The notes beneath the pieces are model-generated. The model worked only from the letters and a program-made list of their open reading frames with translations, made no database searches and was not told the origin of the DNA. Of a DNA stretch of 64,000 nt, positions 1-13,367 are shown in pieces. The stretch comes from Lichtheimia corymbifera B2541 (taxonomy: Eukaryota > Mucoromycota > Mucoromycetes > Mucorales > Lichtheimiaceae). The stretch lies in contig JNEU01000838.1 in the NCBI GenBank assembly GCA_000697475.1, forward strand, positions 62,001-126,000, written 5' to 3'. The translations under genes were made by a program, and so were the position numbers. Numbering within the stretch: the stretch's first letter is position 1; each line of letters starts with the position of its first letter.

Positions 1-904
1 TTGTTGCTGTTGTTTTTTGCTCTTCTGGTGCATCAAACTTTGCATCGATACGATAAGTTTCAGGATACACGGCTAGGATCGCGATGGCCACAAGAATTCC
101 AAAGACGAAACAAAACCAAAACGTGGCTCGCCATGTTTGATCGCTCATTATCAAGAAACCACCTGCATTGGATCATCATCATGAGTTTTTCTTTAAGCTC
201 TCTTATGTATATATATGTATTCTTACCAAGAATCGGACCGACGAGGGGACCAATAAAGAACCCAAGAAAGAACTTTCCAAAGGCAGCACCACGCCGTTCA
301 ATTTCATACGTATCGGCTATAACACCAGCGCCGACGGCTTGACCGCAACTTGCACCCACACTTTGTACGCAACGCAAGACTACCATGCCCCAAATATTTG
401 TCATCAATGCATTACCCAGCGATGCAATGGCGAAAATGATCATGGATAGAAAGAGCAAGAATCGTCGGATTTGGTAGTAATCAGAAAGGGCAGCCCTGGT
501 AACACTTTGGTTAGTATATACCTATGTTCGGGCATGATGATGAAGAACCTACCAGATCACTGGTGATATTCCCATAAATAGAATAAAAAGTGCAGCAGTC
601 AGCGTGGTCGCCATCGGAGGTGCATGAAAATCTTCAGTAATCATGGGCATGCCTATGGGATGATGATATTCGCTTGTTTAGTCTTTGAGTCTTTTTATCT
701 TTTATATATATATAGCTGTGTACCTGGAAAGTAGATTGTGCTAGAAAAACCCGCAGTGGTAGCTGCAAGAGAAATGATCACAAGAATGAGAGCTTTCCAG
801 CCTCTACTTAAAAGTCGAGGATCGCTATCAACGGGGGGTCGTATGCGTAGCTGTGATTTAAGGTATCGTTTCATCTTGGATTCTTCATCCTTTGAGCAAG
901 TCAT
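1..904 (-). CDS. MFS drug:H+ antiporter-type transporter (DHA1), 5' part
   Basis: Plasma-membrane efflux transporter of the major facilitator superfamily. The gene runs off the left edge, so only about the first 237 residues are present. Exons on the minus strand: 904-724, 652-553, 495-227 and 162-<1; all joins keep frame. The protein starts MTCSKDEESKMK, then TM1 (LILVIISLAATTAGFSS). It shows the loop 2-3 motif A remnant SDYYQIRRF, a TM4 arginine segment (VVLRCVQSVGAS), the TM5 antiporter-like stretch GPLVGPILGG, then WRATFWFCFVFG and PETYR at the central loop. That order is typical of fungal DHA1 exporters of the Qdr/Flr type. The substrate cannot be read from sequence. It faces the SelO gene across a 1.46 kb divergent intergenic region. 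Confidence 0.85.
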
Positions 905-2360
905 GATGATGCAGTTGAGAGTGGTATATAAGAAGAAAAAGAAAAGAAAAGAATCCGACAGCAAAAACGCTATCGTTTCGCGGTTTATATAAATTGTCTG
1001 ACAACAACAAGAGCGGATCAGAGATCGCCGGGATTTCCCCGCTCTCCCCGCCCATACTACATCAGCCCAACAACGATACATACACAAATCATGTACATTA
1101 TCGCAACCTTATCACGTATGCATAATGGATCTTTAGCGTATACATGAAAGGGTTTGTTTTGACAAGCATGTGGAAGGGTGCATTGGTTTGCAAGGGTAAT
1201 TTTGTTAAAGGGCGGTCATTCGATGAGTGGTAGACAATGTCCATGTCGCAGATTACTCTGTACAGCATGACAATATCTCCTTCATCCCCGCGACATTTTG
1301 CCGTTCATCCTCTCTTTTTCTTGATCCCGGTGCGCGTGTTGGTGTTATCAGATTCATATGCACATGAGACACAGCCCCATCTTCCCACAGTAGCATATCC
1401 TCTAGGTATCAGCATGCAAAGTGCTGCATCTATGTACAACCCGCTTATGCATATGGATGATCAAGGCTAATCGTATACCTGAATCATTGACTTGAACCTA
1501 TCAAAGATGCTCGATGATATTAATAATAATATCATTACGGCTGCTCACATCCTAAAACGGACATGACAGCAAAATCATTTTCGGAGCCATCAACTTGAGT
1601 CCCGTAAATATTCCAGTGTCCCATTTCGTATGTACTTTTATGCGTGATCCAAATAACCCTGCATGCATGGTTATGCCGGTGACACCTTGTACGGCCCTTT
1701 TTATTACAAATCCGAGAATCGACGTGTTGTAATCTTGATATAGAATGATCAAAACATTGTTGATTCACATCGTACCAACTATCATAGTACATCATGAGTG
1801 AGATTGATGGTATACGGTGTTCGCAAATATGTAAATGTTAGTATCAGTCAGCCATGCATGCCCTCTTTCTACTCTGATAGCTTACATAAATGAAACATCG
1901 TCATTTGATGTGATCTATGACACAATGCTCCATCATTGTTGCACTCCCCACACCATAATTCATTCATTGTATTCTCCAATTGGAAGGCCTATCCCCCTTT
2001 GAAAATGTTTCGGGTTCATTATTGTCTTTGGCTTCATTCTCTTATCGAGTCTTTGTGGCCGTACGTTAATGGGCAAGTACAAAGAAATCCAGTGCATATT
2101 TTATTTTGAGCATCTTCAATTATAACGAAAAACAATGACAATGGAAGGGGATGAAATTTGCCATGACAACCGTCCATTTACAGCAATGAGGGTGGATTAA
2201 TTTCTCGGGTTTCTTAGTCATCCAAAGAATCATATCACGGGAGCAATCCGAAATGAGAGTCCGTGGTAATGCAGAAAAAGTTACTATTACTGCTGAGTGA
2301 TGAATTAGTGTGGGAGAGAGAGTGAGTTGCTCTTTTTCCTTCTTACCATTCTCTCTTTTT
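905..2360. other. Divergent intergenic region, MFS / SelO
   Basis: Only short unsupported reading frames occur here. It must contain the promoters of both flanking genes. A pyrimidine-rich stretch (2330-2360) lies just before the SelO start. Nothing else was recognised. Confidence 0.5.
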
Positions 2361-4408
<2,048 letters not shown>

Positions 4409-4530
4409 CTACCTCCTCCTCCATGCCAATAACAATAAAAGATATAGCGTTTTATAAGTATGTACGATATGTGTCCTGGAGGAGATCATTAAATTACTGG
4501 GGGTGGGTGGGAAACAAAGGGTTGGGTATA

Positions 4531-6478
4531 CTATATCCATGCTTGACGATCAATGATCCAATTGTCATTGCCTTGTTCATCAGCTTGCTGCTGTTGCTGC
4601 TGCTGTTGATGTTGTTGCTTGTTGGCATTCTTGACTCGATTGGCGACATCATTAAATACGCTCTTGCCCAGTGTGAACATTTTGTTGAAATCAAACAACT
4701 CTTCTTCATCGTCTTGACCTTCCTCATCTTCTTCTTGCAGGGGTAGAATCGATGGTGAAGCAACTCGTGGAGGCCGTTGTCTTGCTAGCAATGGATCATG
4801 GCGTTTGGGTTCGGTATTATTATTATCTTCTGATGATGATTCATGGCTCTCGGGTGCAGCGAGGGATGCGAAAAAGGAAGAAGGCGAAAAGGATCCACCC
4901 CGGTTGCCGCCATTGTCTTCACCATCACCACTCATTTGATTAAGAAAACGGGCAATAGCAGGAGAGGCAACATCCATCAAGGAGCTACTACGTTTGTGTT
5001 GTCGTTGTTGTTGCTGCATGACCGGAGGTGTACTTCGTTCTCGTGTTGGTTTTACCAATGGATCAAATGATGTTCTATAAAGTTACTTTTAAATAAGACG
5101 CCCATTTTTTTCTCATTGTATCCACCTACCTTCGTCGATTCGTTTCCGAAAACGATGGTTTGAGTACACGATCCTCTTCATCCATAGTCTCCTCATCCTC
5201 AAGGCTCATGATAATATTCTTTTTAATGAAGGCCAGCTTCTCTGTAAAATCTTCCAATCGATCACCAAGAATGGATTGAGCCATGGTAGCAGCCACTGAC
5301 GTCCTCTTGTTATTGTTGCTGGTGCCATCATTCATTTGAGAGTCTGCTGTAAAAGTAGGATCTGCTGTTAATACATCGGGTGTCTGTTGAACTGTCGATT
5401 CAGCCAATGGAACATCTGGTTGTTGTTGCGTATCCAAGGGATGTTGCTGTTGTTCTGTTTCCAAGAGGGGCAAATCATCGGTTGTCACGGTAGACTCGGG
5501 AACTGGAGTGGGAGGTGATGGTGGCGGTAGTAATAATGCTTCATCCTCCGCTGCTGTTGTTGTTGCAGGTTTGTTTAGTGCTGCTGCTGATGCTGCTGGG
5601 ATAGGCGTTGGAGCAATCACTTGAGTACGTGGTAGACCAAGAATAGGAAAGTCGTTATTGCCGGTGGGAGTAGTGGTAGTAGTAGATTCTTCCTTGGCAG
5701 GAGTAAGAGATGTCGTACGAGTCGTTGGCTGGATACTGGTTGCCACAAATGTATTTTGATGACTGGATTCTGCTGCATGTGCGGTGGTGGTGGTAACAGT
5801 ATCAGACATCTCATTATCCTCTTTTTGATCCATTTGTGTCCAATCTTCAAGTTCGTTGGTACTTTGAGGACGCACCACATCCACGAGTTCCTGCCCAAAT
5901 TCCTCATCCTTGTTGTCCATGCCCTTGTTCTCTTTTTCCTCCTTGCCATCATCCTGCTATATACATACATGAGATCACCATTCATATGCACAGCATGTCT
6001 TTACCTCTTGGTTTTGCTCCAGTACATCCGATATCCGACGATCCGAAAGAAATTGTGCATCCTCGTCATAAAAGTCGGTAGATCCCAGTATACCCGAGGA
6101 AGATGAAGCTGTAGCAAAAGGATTCCGGGATAAGAAACGATGTGGCTCATCAAACATGTCATGTTTCATGAACTGCTTATTATTGTCGTCTTCATCGTCG
6201 TCGTCTTCACCTTGGTTGTCGGGGATGGCATGTTGTGCAAGGAGGGGTTCAATACCAACAGTTGTATTTGGATCCAAATAATCATCCAGGATATCGTCTG
6301 CTGCTGCATCATCAGGTAATCGGATGCGTCCTGTTGTTCCAAAAAGACATGTCGTGAATGGCCAACCCAGCCCACAATTCCGATGGCGTGTCGAGCGGTG
6401 GTCGTCTTGTTCCTCCCCTTCGTCTTCAGCTGATAAACGAATCGGTTGTTGTTTAATACAAGTACTGAACGGGTTCAT
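4531..6478 (-). CDS. Acidic, largely disordered protein of unknown function
   Basis: Family not recognised. Exons: 6478-6005, 5953-5130, 5074-4531; 613 aa. The N-terminus has the only ordered-looking segment, about residues 30-75: a hydrophobic GLGWPFTTCLFG then GRIRLPDD and a short helix-like DDILDDYLDP. The middle is Thr/Pro/Gln-rich and acidic. Near residue 410 is a helix (LEDFTEKLAFIKKNIIMSLE). The C-terminal third has basic/Ser patches (KRSSSLMD), a second helix (DFNKMFTLGKSVFNDVANRV) and a Gln tract just before the end. Two amphipathic helices in a disordered chain could suggest a scaffold or membrane-associated adaptor, but this is inference. It is divergent from the bromodomain gene (949 bp between starts). 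Confidence 0.75.
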
Positions 6479-7427
6479 GAGTGGGGGTATATAAAAGAGA
6501 GCAAGGACAACTGTGGAGAAGAGCGTTGTGGATATTCAAAAGGGCATCGTTCCATTTAGCATCGAGTCCGCCTGTGTAACAGTGTACACACCACATACAA
6601 ACATATATTATAACAACCGCTGTTAAACTCAAATGATTGACACGACGACGATCACTGCTATGTTCCCTAATATGATTTCCTTTGTCTTGATGATAAGATT
6701 GCTTGCCACCATTGTCGATCTTTTTTATATAAGAAAAGGGACCGCAAAATGACATTTCATTGTGCAACTTGATGTCTTTCGTCAAAAGTGATTATGATCA
6801 TCCTTTGGGTGCGTGCAAGGTTAGATACATTTAATCGTAGTAGGCTGAGCAAGGTGGTACTTGGTTCATTAGCTTGGTCCTTTTACTAGTAATGTTATTA
6901 CACTCCACATTCTATATACACAAAGATCCCTTAGACTGCGTAGTTCATCTGTGATATTGGGTCATGTGATTTCGATATGTGCAGTGCAAGAAGAATAAAA
7001 CAGCTGGTATATGATCCCTTTGTTCTTTGTTAGTTTATGTAACCACGAGCAGCCTTGCAGCTTTTCCGTGATCAAGCTTAATATTGACACAAGGGTGCCA
7101 TAAAACAATGAATGCTGACAAGTCATTAGACTCCCAATACAACACACCCCAATTGTATGTCTTTGTATATTATGTATCCATGATAACTAGGAATAATATT
7201 CATAGTCCTTATAAGGTTGCATACGTAATTACTTAAAAGTGTGGTAATCAAGAACAAGAGATGGATTGGTAGTGTCGTAGCTCCGGTTAACCGCTTTATT
7301 GGATTACAACAACATGTATATATCTGCGTAAGCGTTATTCTATATAACATTATTATCCCCACTCTCTTTTACTGCAACTTGTTCCTTGTCTCCGATCAGC
7401 TTATAACCACCCTCTTTTATTTCTTCC
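6479..7427. other. Divergent promoter region
   Basis: There is no credible gene in the 949 bp between the two divergent ATGs. It is AT-rich with several TATA-like runs. A CT-rich stretch precedes the bromodomain-kinase start at 7428. Confidence 0.5.
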
Positions 7428-10412
7428 ATGGCAAGCACAATCCACCATTACACAAACGACGACGCGGTCGTGGATTGGCCTCTTGGATCGCAACGGATCC
7501 AGATATCACTTGTGGTGTTGCGGCTGTGCACGTATATCCTTGACGAGTTGTTGGGTTGTTACTCTGTATTCCCCTTTGTTTCGCCAGTGCCTGCAGCTGC
7601 CGTGTTATATCATGCCAAGATACAGCATCCTATGGACTTTTCAACCCTCGAACACAACCTCTACAACAACAAGTATAAGACCCTGGAAGATTTCGAGCAG
7701 GATCTGTCACTCATTTGGCGCAATGCCAAAGCATTCCATGAACCCGTGGCTTTCATTTACAAACTTGCTGTACACCTCGAGGAACGCTATGCAGCCATCC
7801 TTGCACGCATCAAAGGTCTAGAAGGGTAAGTGTAAAGTATATGTGTATATATGATTATCATGTATTAATGATGGTGTTCCTTTTTAGAGCGACGATGCCA
7901 TCGCCCGATCCCACTGTAGTATCCATACCCGAAGAAACCGACTTTTCCACACCATTATTCAATGAGGTACAATATTCAACAGAAAGGTACAATTTGTTGT
8001 CAGTGATCAAGGGCTTTATTTGCTTATATAATGGCTGCTGCTATTAGTGTGCTTTATTTCTTGCAATTGGTGCTGCCTGATGAAAAGGGGTCCAAAGCGA
8101 TTCGTGGATTTTCCAAAGTACGAGCTCTGTACGATGAATTGAATGCACCCTTTATTCGTGTGGTGGAAGGTCTCAAGGCCGCTGGTGGAGGAGATGGTAC
8201 TACGATGGGACGTCCTTTACCACGTTTATACATTGGCAAGAACCGTACACTTTTGACAGAAGCACGACGTACACCTCATGCGACCGTGGCAGTATTGATG
8301 AATGTACGGGTGACACCTTATCGACATAGCAAACGGAGCGATTTATTCCATATGACAGCCGATGTTGCCATTGTACGTCCTTTGGGCGAGTGTCGCGAAT
8401 TTGATGCTGCTGGTGTGGATCCATCTCTTACAGCCGATTACCTTCCCAAAGCATGTATCAAGGTGTGCGTAGTCAAGGTGGTTTCCGGTATCCAGGCTGT
8501 GATTACGGCTGCTATGGAGAAGCTCTTTTTCCGTCGTGCTTATACAACACATCGATTATCGCGCTATTATCTACCAGACTTGAAAAAAGTGCGTGATACT
8601 GAAATAGCAAAGATGTTCACCCAAGCGATCATTGATGGACACACTTCCCTTTTGCCTGAAGACGCCTATTATACATCCTCAGCTGCTGCAGTCTCTGTAG
8701 CCAATTCCAATGCTAGCAGTCCAAGTGCCAAACGACCTTCATCTCCCGCCAACAGCAGTTCACCTGGAAGCATTCACACACCAAGCAGCAGCAACAAACC
8801 TGGCAAAGAGACTTTTTCACCAAGTCCAGACACGACCACTGCTGAACAGCTTGTACCATCCTCCTCCTCCACTATCCATGCTACTACCATCGACCGGATA
8901 CCCGATAAACAAAAAGATGGCATCGCATACACAAAGTATCTGGCACCTGATGATGAGGCTACCAACCAATCTCAAGTGGGTGGTGATGCTCGACGACACT
9001 ATTATTTGGAACAAGCAAAGGAGCTTTGGTCAAAGGTGTTTGAATGTAAGTGTTCTATATATATACACCAATATGGATCAAGTCATCTCATGCCAATATA
9101 TATAGTTTGCAGTCAAAAGAATGTCCCGGTAGTCCATGTGAACAAGTACTTGAGCAACACATCAACGTTTCCCAATGCCGAAGGATTCTTTAAGCATGTA
9201 TATCACGTGCACAATGACAGCAATGTGGTGGTGCAAACATTTCGACGCATGACCATTACACAACGTGCAACCGAATTGGTGAGCTTATTGATGGTGCATG
9301 GCCATGACAATATGGGACAAATTGTGGAAGTACTCCAAGAGGATGGCGGTGAAATTATCGGGTTGGCGATGCGACGGTACCAAAAGACGCTCAAGCAATA
9401 CGCCCATAAGCATTCGCATCATCGTTTAACAGCACACCAAAAGATGGATGTGATCCGCCAAATGTTGAGATGCATTGCTACCATTCACAGCCTTGGCATT
9501 GCCCACCGTGATTTGGCTGAAGTTAACTTTATGGTGGATGAGACCGCTGAGAAGCTTCCGGATGATAGCCCACGCTCGCATGTGTACCTGATTGACTTTG
9601 GCAAGGCTATCTTTGTACGACCTGAAGACTTGTCAAGGTGGTGGGTGGATCGACCTCGAGTGCAAGGCGAATATGAAGGAGAAGTATTACCTGAGAGCCG
9701 TCAAGAGCTGGAGGAATGGTGCAAGGAGTTACCGTGGGTACGATCCAAGCCTGATCACGGATATCGTCATTATCGTTCTATTCAAACCTTGCCACGTGCG
9801 CGTACCGACAATGATACCTTGCCTTACTTGGTGAATCCATTGGCCGAAGATGTTTATTCACTGGGGACGCTTGTATGGAAGACATTGGGTGATACGGAAC
9901 CTTGGTGTGGTATTCTGGATACGGATCTACGTGGATTGCGTGAAGCTGTCATGACCGATCATGCCATTGACAACATTCTTGCTCGAGAAGTACCTGGTCC
10001 TTTAAGTCGACAATTGCTACGCTTCTTTTTACGCACACAACCCCAAGAGCGGAAATCCGCAGCAGCCATTCTGGAATGGCTTGAACAACCTGGTATCCAA
10101 GAACGTCTCATTTCTGAATGGACCGAGTTTGCATCCCTCTCGCGTACAAAGCGACACAGACCTAAATTACTAGAAGACGTCGACTCGACTTCACAGCATC
10201 GTCCCAATCGCAAAAAGCAACGCATCACCACTACCCCTCCATCCAAAACAACACCCGAGAGTAGTAGCAGTGTCAACAACAATAACAACCATGTCGAGAC
10301 AACAACAGCAACCGCGTCCATGGGTGATGGTAATAGTAGTAGTACCACCAATAGTAGCAGTGCTGCTAATACCTTTATATTTCCTGGAAACTTGGTATTC
10401 CCTAGCGAATAA
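7428..10412 (+). CDS. Bromodomain plus kinase-like domain fusion protein
   Basis: Exons: 7428-7825, 7888-7986, 8048-9045, 9106-10412; 933 aa. Residues about 35-125 form a bromodomain: ZA-loop YHAKIQHPMDFSTLEHNL, then DFEQDLSLIWRNAKAFHEP. The acetyl-lysine-anchoring Asn of the BC loop (YN in BRD4) is His104 here. Residues about 165-370 are conserved-looking but unrecognised. A Ser/Pro linker follows. A kinase-like domain runs from about 520 to 830: catalytic loop HRDLAEVNF (His632) and DFGK (Asp662) are present, but the expected VAIK lysine reads VVVQ (Gln542) and no clear glycine loop is seen. The tail has KRHRPK and NRKKQR, possible nuclear signals. The intron at 9046-9105 is 60 nt, in frame and stop-free. 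A chromatin-associated divergent or pseudo-kinase is the likely role, by inference. Confidence 0.85.
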
Positions 10413-10931
10413 TTCATCATTGCATCTTTACACATTTCCTCATTGCACATTCCACCCATTTTTGTTGTTATAAAAAGCATACCATCCTCCACCTTCTTTT
10501 TTTTTATTCCATGCGCTACATGTTTGATGTGTCTTAATACTAGCTGGCTTTGCTTGTCAATAATACATGTTCCTCTTTTGCGGATGTTATGTCAAGAACT
10601 AGATGAGAAGGTCGCCGAGTGACTCCACGGATCCGCTTCCAAGGAATAATGAAACGCTCCACTAGCTAAATGACCCACGTTGACTGATCAGATACGTTAC
10701 TACGATCCTCTCTCTCTCCATATCCTTCTATCAATGCCGGATATTTCATAATCATGTCGTTTCCTCCATTATCCATGTACGTAGTCCCTCATAATCACAT
10801 CACGTCATATCATTTCATTCAACTTGTAAAGGTTGGCTTTGTCTAACAAGGTGTGTTGTTTATTGTAGCGCGTAACCGAGGATAATTGTTGTGTCTCGTT
10901 ATGATGTCTCGTGCAATATCGTCGTATATTT
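10413..10931. other. Convergent intergenic region
   Basis: No coding signal was found. A T-rich run at about 10497-10507 and TAATAC near 10560 could serve 3'-end formation of the bromodomain gene. Nothing else was recognised. Confidence 0.4.
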
Positions 10932-11172
10932 TTAATGCTCCTCGTCGTGATGGTCGCCATGGTGGTCCCAGGGGTGTTGCAAGCCCTATGATAACAAAGT
11001 GAGCATGGCATTGTTGACAAGAGAATCAAGGCATTACCAACAAGACGGGGCCATCTTGCTTAGCACGGTACATCATCCAGAACCACATGGTAGCACCAAG
11101 AGTCTTGCCAGCGAATCGGTGCCAGAAACCGGCAAAGTGAGGGTGGAATCCAAGACCTGCAGCGCCTGCCAT
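10932..11172 (-). CDS. Mitochondrial complex I B2-type (NDUFB2-like) subunit
   Basis: Small accessory subunit of the membrane arm of NADH:ubiquinone oxidoreductase. Exons: 11172-11038 and 10985-10932; 62 aa. The protein starts MAGAAGLGFHPHFAGFWHR. It has a single membrane helix with MWFWMMYRAKQDG, matching the MWFW..WR core of NDUFB2, and ends in HPWDHHGDHHDEEH, a His/Asp/Glu-rich tail like that of the family. The exon join after VLL is phase 0 and gives GLQHPW. There is no separate presequence, as is common for this subunit. The ATG was chosen as the first in frame; the open frame upstream of it has no ATG. Confidence 0.8.
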
Positions 11173-11537
11173 TTCAGTTGTTTGCAAAGAGAGAGTGGGG
11201 TGTTTAAAAAAGAACAAGGACGTTTATGTGTATATGTTTATCGAGCGAGCCAGCCCAGCAACAGCGCTTGTGACGTTGAGCCGAATTCTATCCATCCAAC
11301 AGCCAGCCAGCCAGCTAGACTACTATAGCCACATAGCGGGGATGGTAATCCTCTCCTCTCCAACCCACTTTTCATCTTGCATAAAAAATAGTTCCATGGC
11401 AACAATCTTAATAAAGAGAATATGCATGATCCATGCTTTCAATCATGATGACAAAGTGTATTCACCTGGAAATGAAATTAACCATTTTATGCCGAGACCC
11501 CTGCTCTGAGTCCACCAAACTACATCTTTCTCTTGTC
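11173..11537. other. Divergent promoter, complex I subunit / acyltransferase
   Basis: 365 bp between starts. An in-frame ATG at 11433 would lengthen the acyltransferase by 35 residues of low-quality sequence; 11538 was preferred. No motif was recognised. Confidence 0.4.
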
Positions 11538-13184
11538 ATGGATAAAACAAGCTTGAGTGGTTTGGATAACTTTTATCTACAAGTTGAAAAGGCATGGAAG
11601 CTAAAGACACTTTCGAGTGTGTGGATCTTTGATGAGCGGCTCGATTCTGGATTGGTGCACCAAACACTCGACTGGCTTTGCGATACATACCCACAATATG
11701 CTTCTGTACCAGCTCATGGTTCCATGTTCCATACAGCCTCATGGACACGTCCTATCGGATGGCAACCCAAGATGAACGTCGAGCATTATCGTCTAAAGAC
11801 ACCTACGCGTGAAGCACTTGAGGAATATATTGCAGATAAGGTAGTAGTGATACAATAATGATAGTAGTAGTAGTCGCTGAAAACGATCTATAGATAGCAC
11901 GTCCTTTTATCTATTCAAAGCCATTATGGGAGTTGCATGCTATCTCAGGATTGGAAGACGAACGTATTGCATTCTTGTGGAAAGCACATTGTTGCCTTGG
12001 TGATGTACAGCATGTGCTCGACCAACTCCTACAAAATAATAGCAGCAAACAACAACGACAAAACAGCAACAACACCTTGCCATTTTCAGGATCATCATCT
12101 TCTGGTTCTCCATTGATATCTTTGCCGATCCCAAATCATTTATGGGCATTGTTTCCTTTCTGGTTACAAGGTATCACCATGAACATTTGGCATGTGTTGT
12201 GCTGGGTCTATCGTTTATGGATCACTGCGGTGCATGACATGTGGATCATTTTATATTGCTTGTTTATGCCACGATCCATGCATCGTGATTTCTATTACAA
12301 GGGACAGCAAACAGCAAGTAAACAAGTGGCATGGTCAAGCAGCATACGTTACAAGGATATAAGAACGGTCAATTATTTCCTAAGTGGAGGAAGGGCATCG
12401 TCATCCGCCATGGATGTCATCATCATGGTGATTGCACGATGCATCAAAGGATATCTGGATGATTTGAATATACGACACGATGATTATCTACGCTTGTTTG
12501 TTCCTATGGATGTAACAACTTCGCATCATAAAAGGTATATAGGAGTGTAGTGTGATCCCATTATCATTCTTACATTGCCTACTGTATGTAGCAGATCACG
12601 CACATCGGCCACCAGTGGATCATGGGGCTGGTTTTCTATCAAGGACAACCTATCAACCCATCAGCAACTACAACAAATCCGATCTCAAATGGAAGCCTTG
12701 CAGTCTTCGCCTTTATCATTTCAAAATGTCCTTGTGCACCTCTTAAAGTACCTTCCCGGTTTTTTATTGCCTTTTCAATCAACCCTTGAACGTGTCTCTG
12801 ATATTCCTCATGGCATCATTGTGGATTATGTGGATGCAACAGCGGTGGATGCAAGTAAGTAGTACAGTAGGGGAGGTCTATTATTGTAACTAACAAACTA
12901 CACTACAAGAAGGTAAACCCTCAAGTCCACTCGAGTTTGGCGGCAATGTTATCAGTGAGCTGCGTATGATTCCTCCACAGCTAGGCAAAGGCAGTCTAGC
13001 GATTGGCCTAAGTTGTTTTCAAGGCAATGTCAGCATTGCTGTGCTTGCTGATAATAACCCACGTTACCCACGACTCTCCCATAGTATCTGTGAACGCTTT
13101 CCCCATGAATTCCAACAACTTATGCGTCAAGTGAGCATGACAGCAAGTAGACCAACGTCCTCTTTTGGATCTCACGAAGAGTGA
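11538..13184 (+). CDS. WS/DGAT-like O-acyltransferase (WSD1/DUF1298 type)
   Basis: Wax-ester-synthase/diacylglycerol-acyltransferase fold, which normally esterifies alcohols or diacylglycerol with acyl-CoA. Exons: 11538-11840, 11894-12534, 12595-12854, 12910-13184; 492 aa. The start MDKTSLSGLDNFYLQVEK matches the family N-terminus (..L..LD.F...E). The catalytic HHxxxDG is replaced by HCCLGDV at residues 133-139: the second His is Cys and the final Gly is Val. A hydrophobic stretch with several Trp (LWALFPFWLQGITMNIWHVL) may be membrane-embedded. The C-terminal third resembles DUF1298: RLFVPMDV, GGNVISELRMIPPQLGKGS, LSCFQGNVSIAVLAD. Activity is therefore doubtful, or uses another nucleophile. 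It is convergent with the next gene (183 bp). Confidence 0.75.
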
Positions 13185-13367
13185 AAAAGGCAGATTGTTG
13201 TATTATTAGTAGAAAAAAATTTAAAACGTATACGTGCGTGCGTGAATAAAGAAAAGTGGATGAAGAGGATATGCGTGTGGCTATTATAATTACAAAGAGC
13301 GAAATAAAGAATCATGACGAATGCGTGTGTTGTGAGTGTAGAAAGAAAAGAAGGGGGCGGTAGCCGT

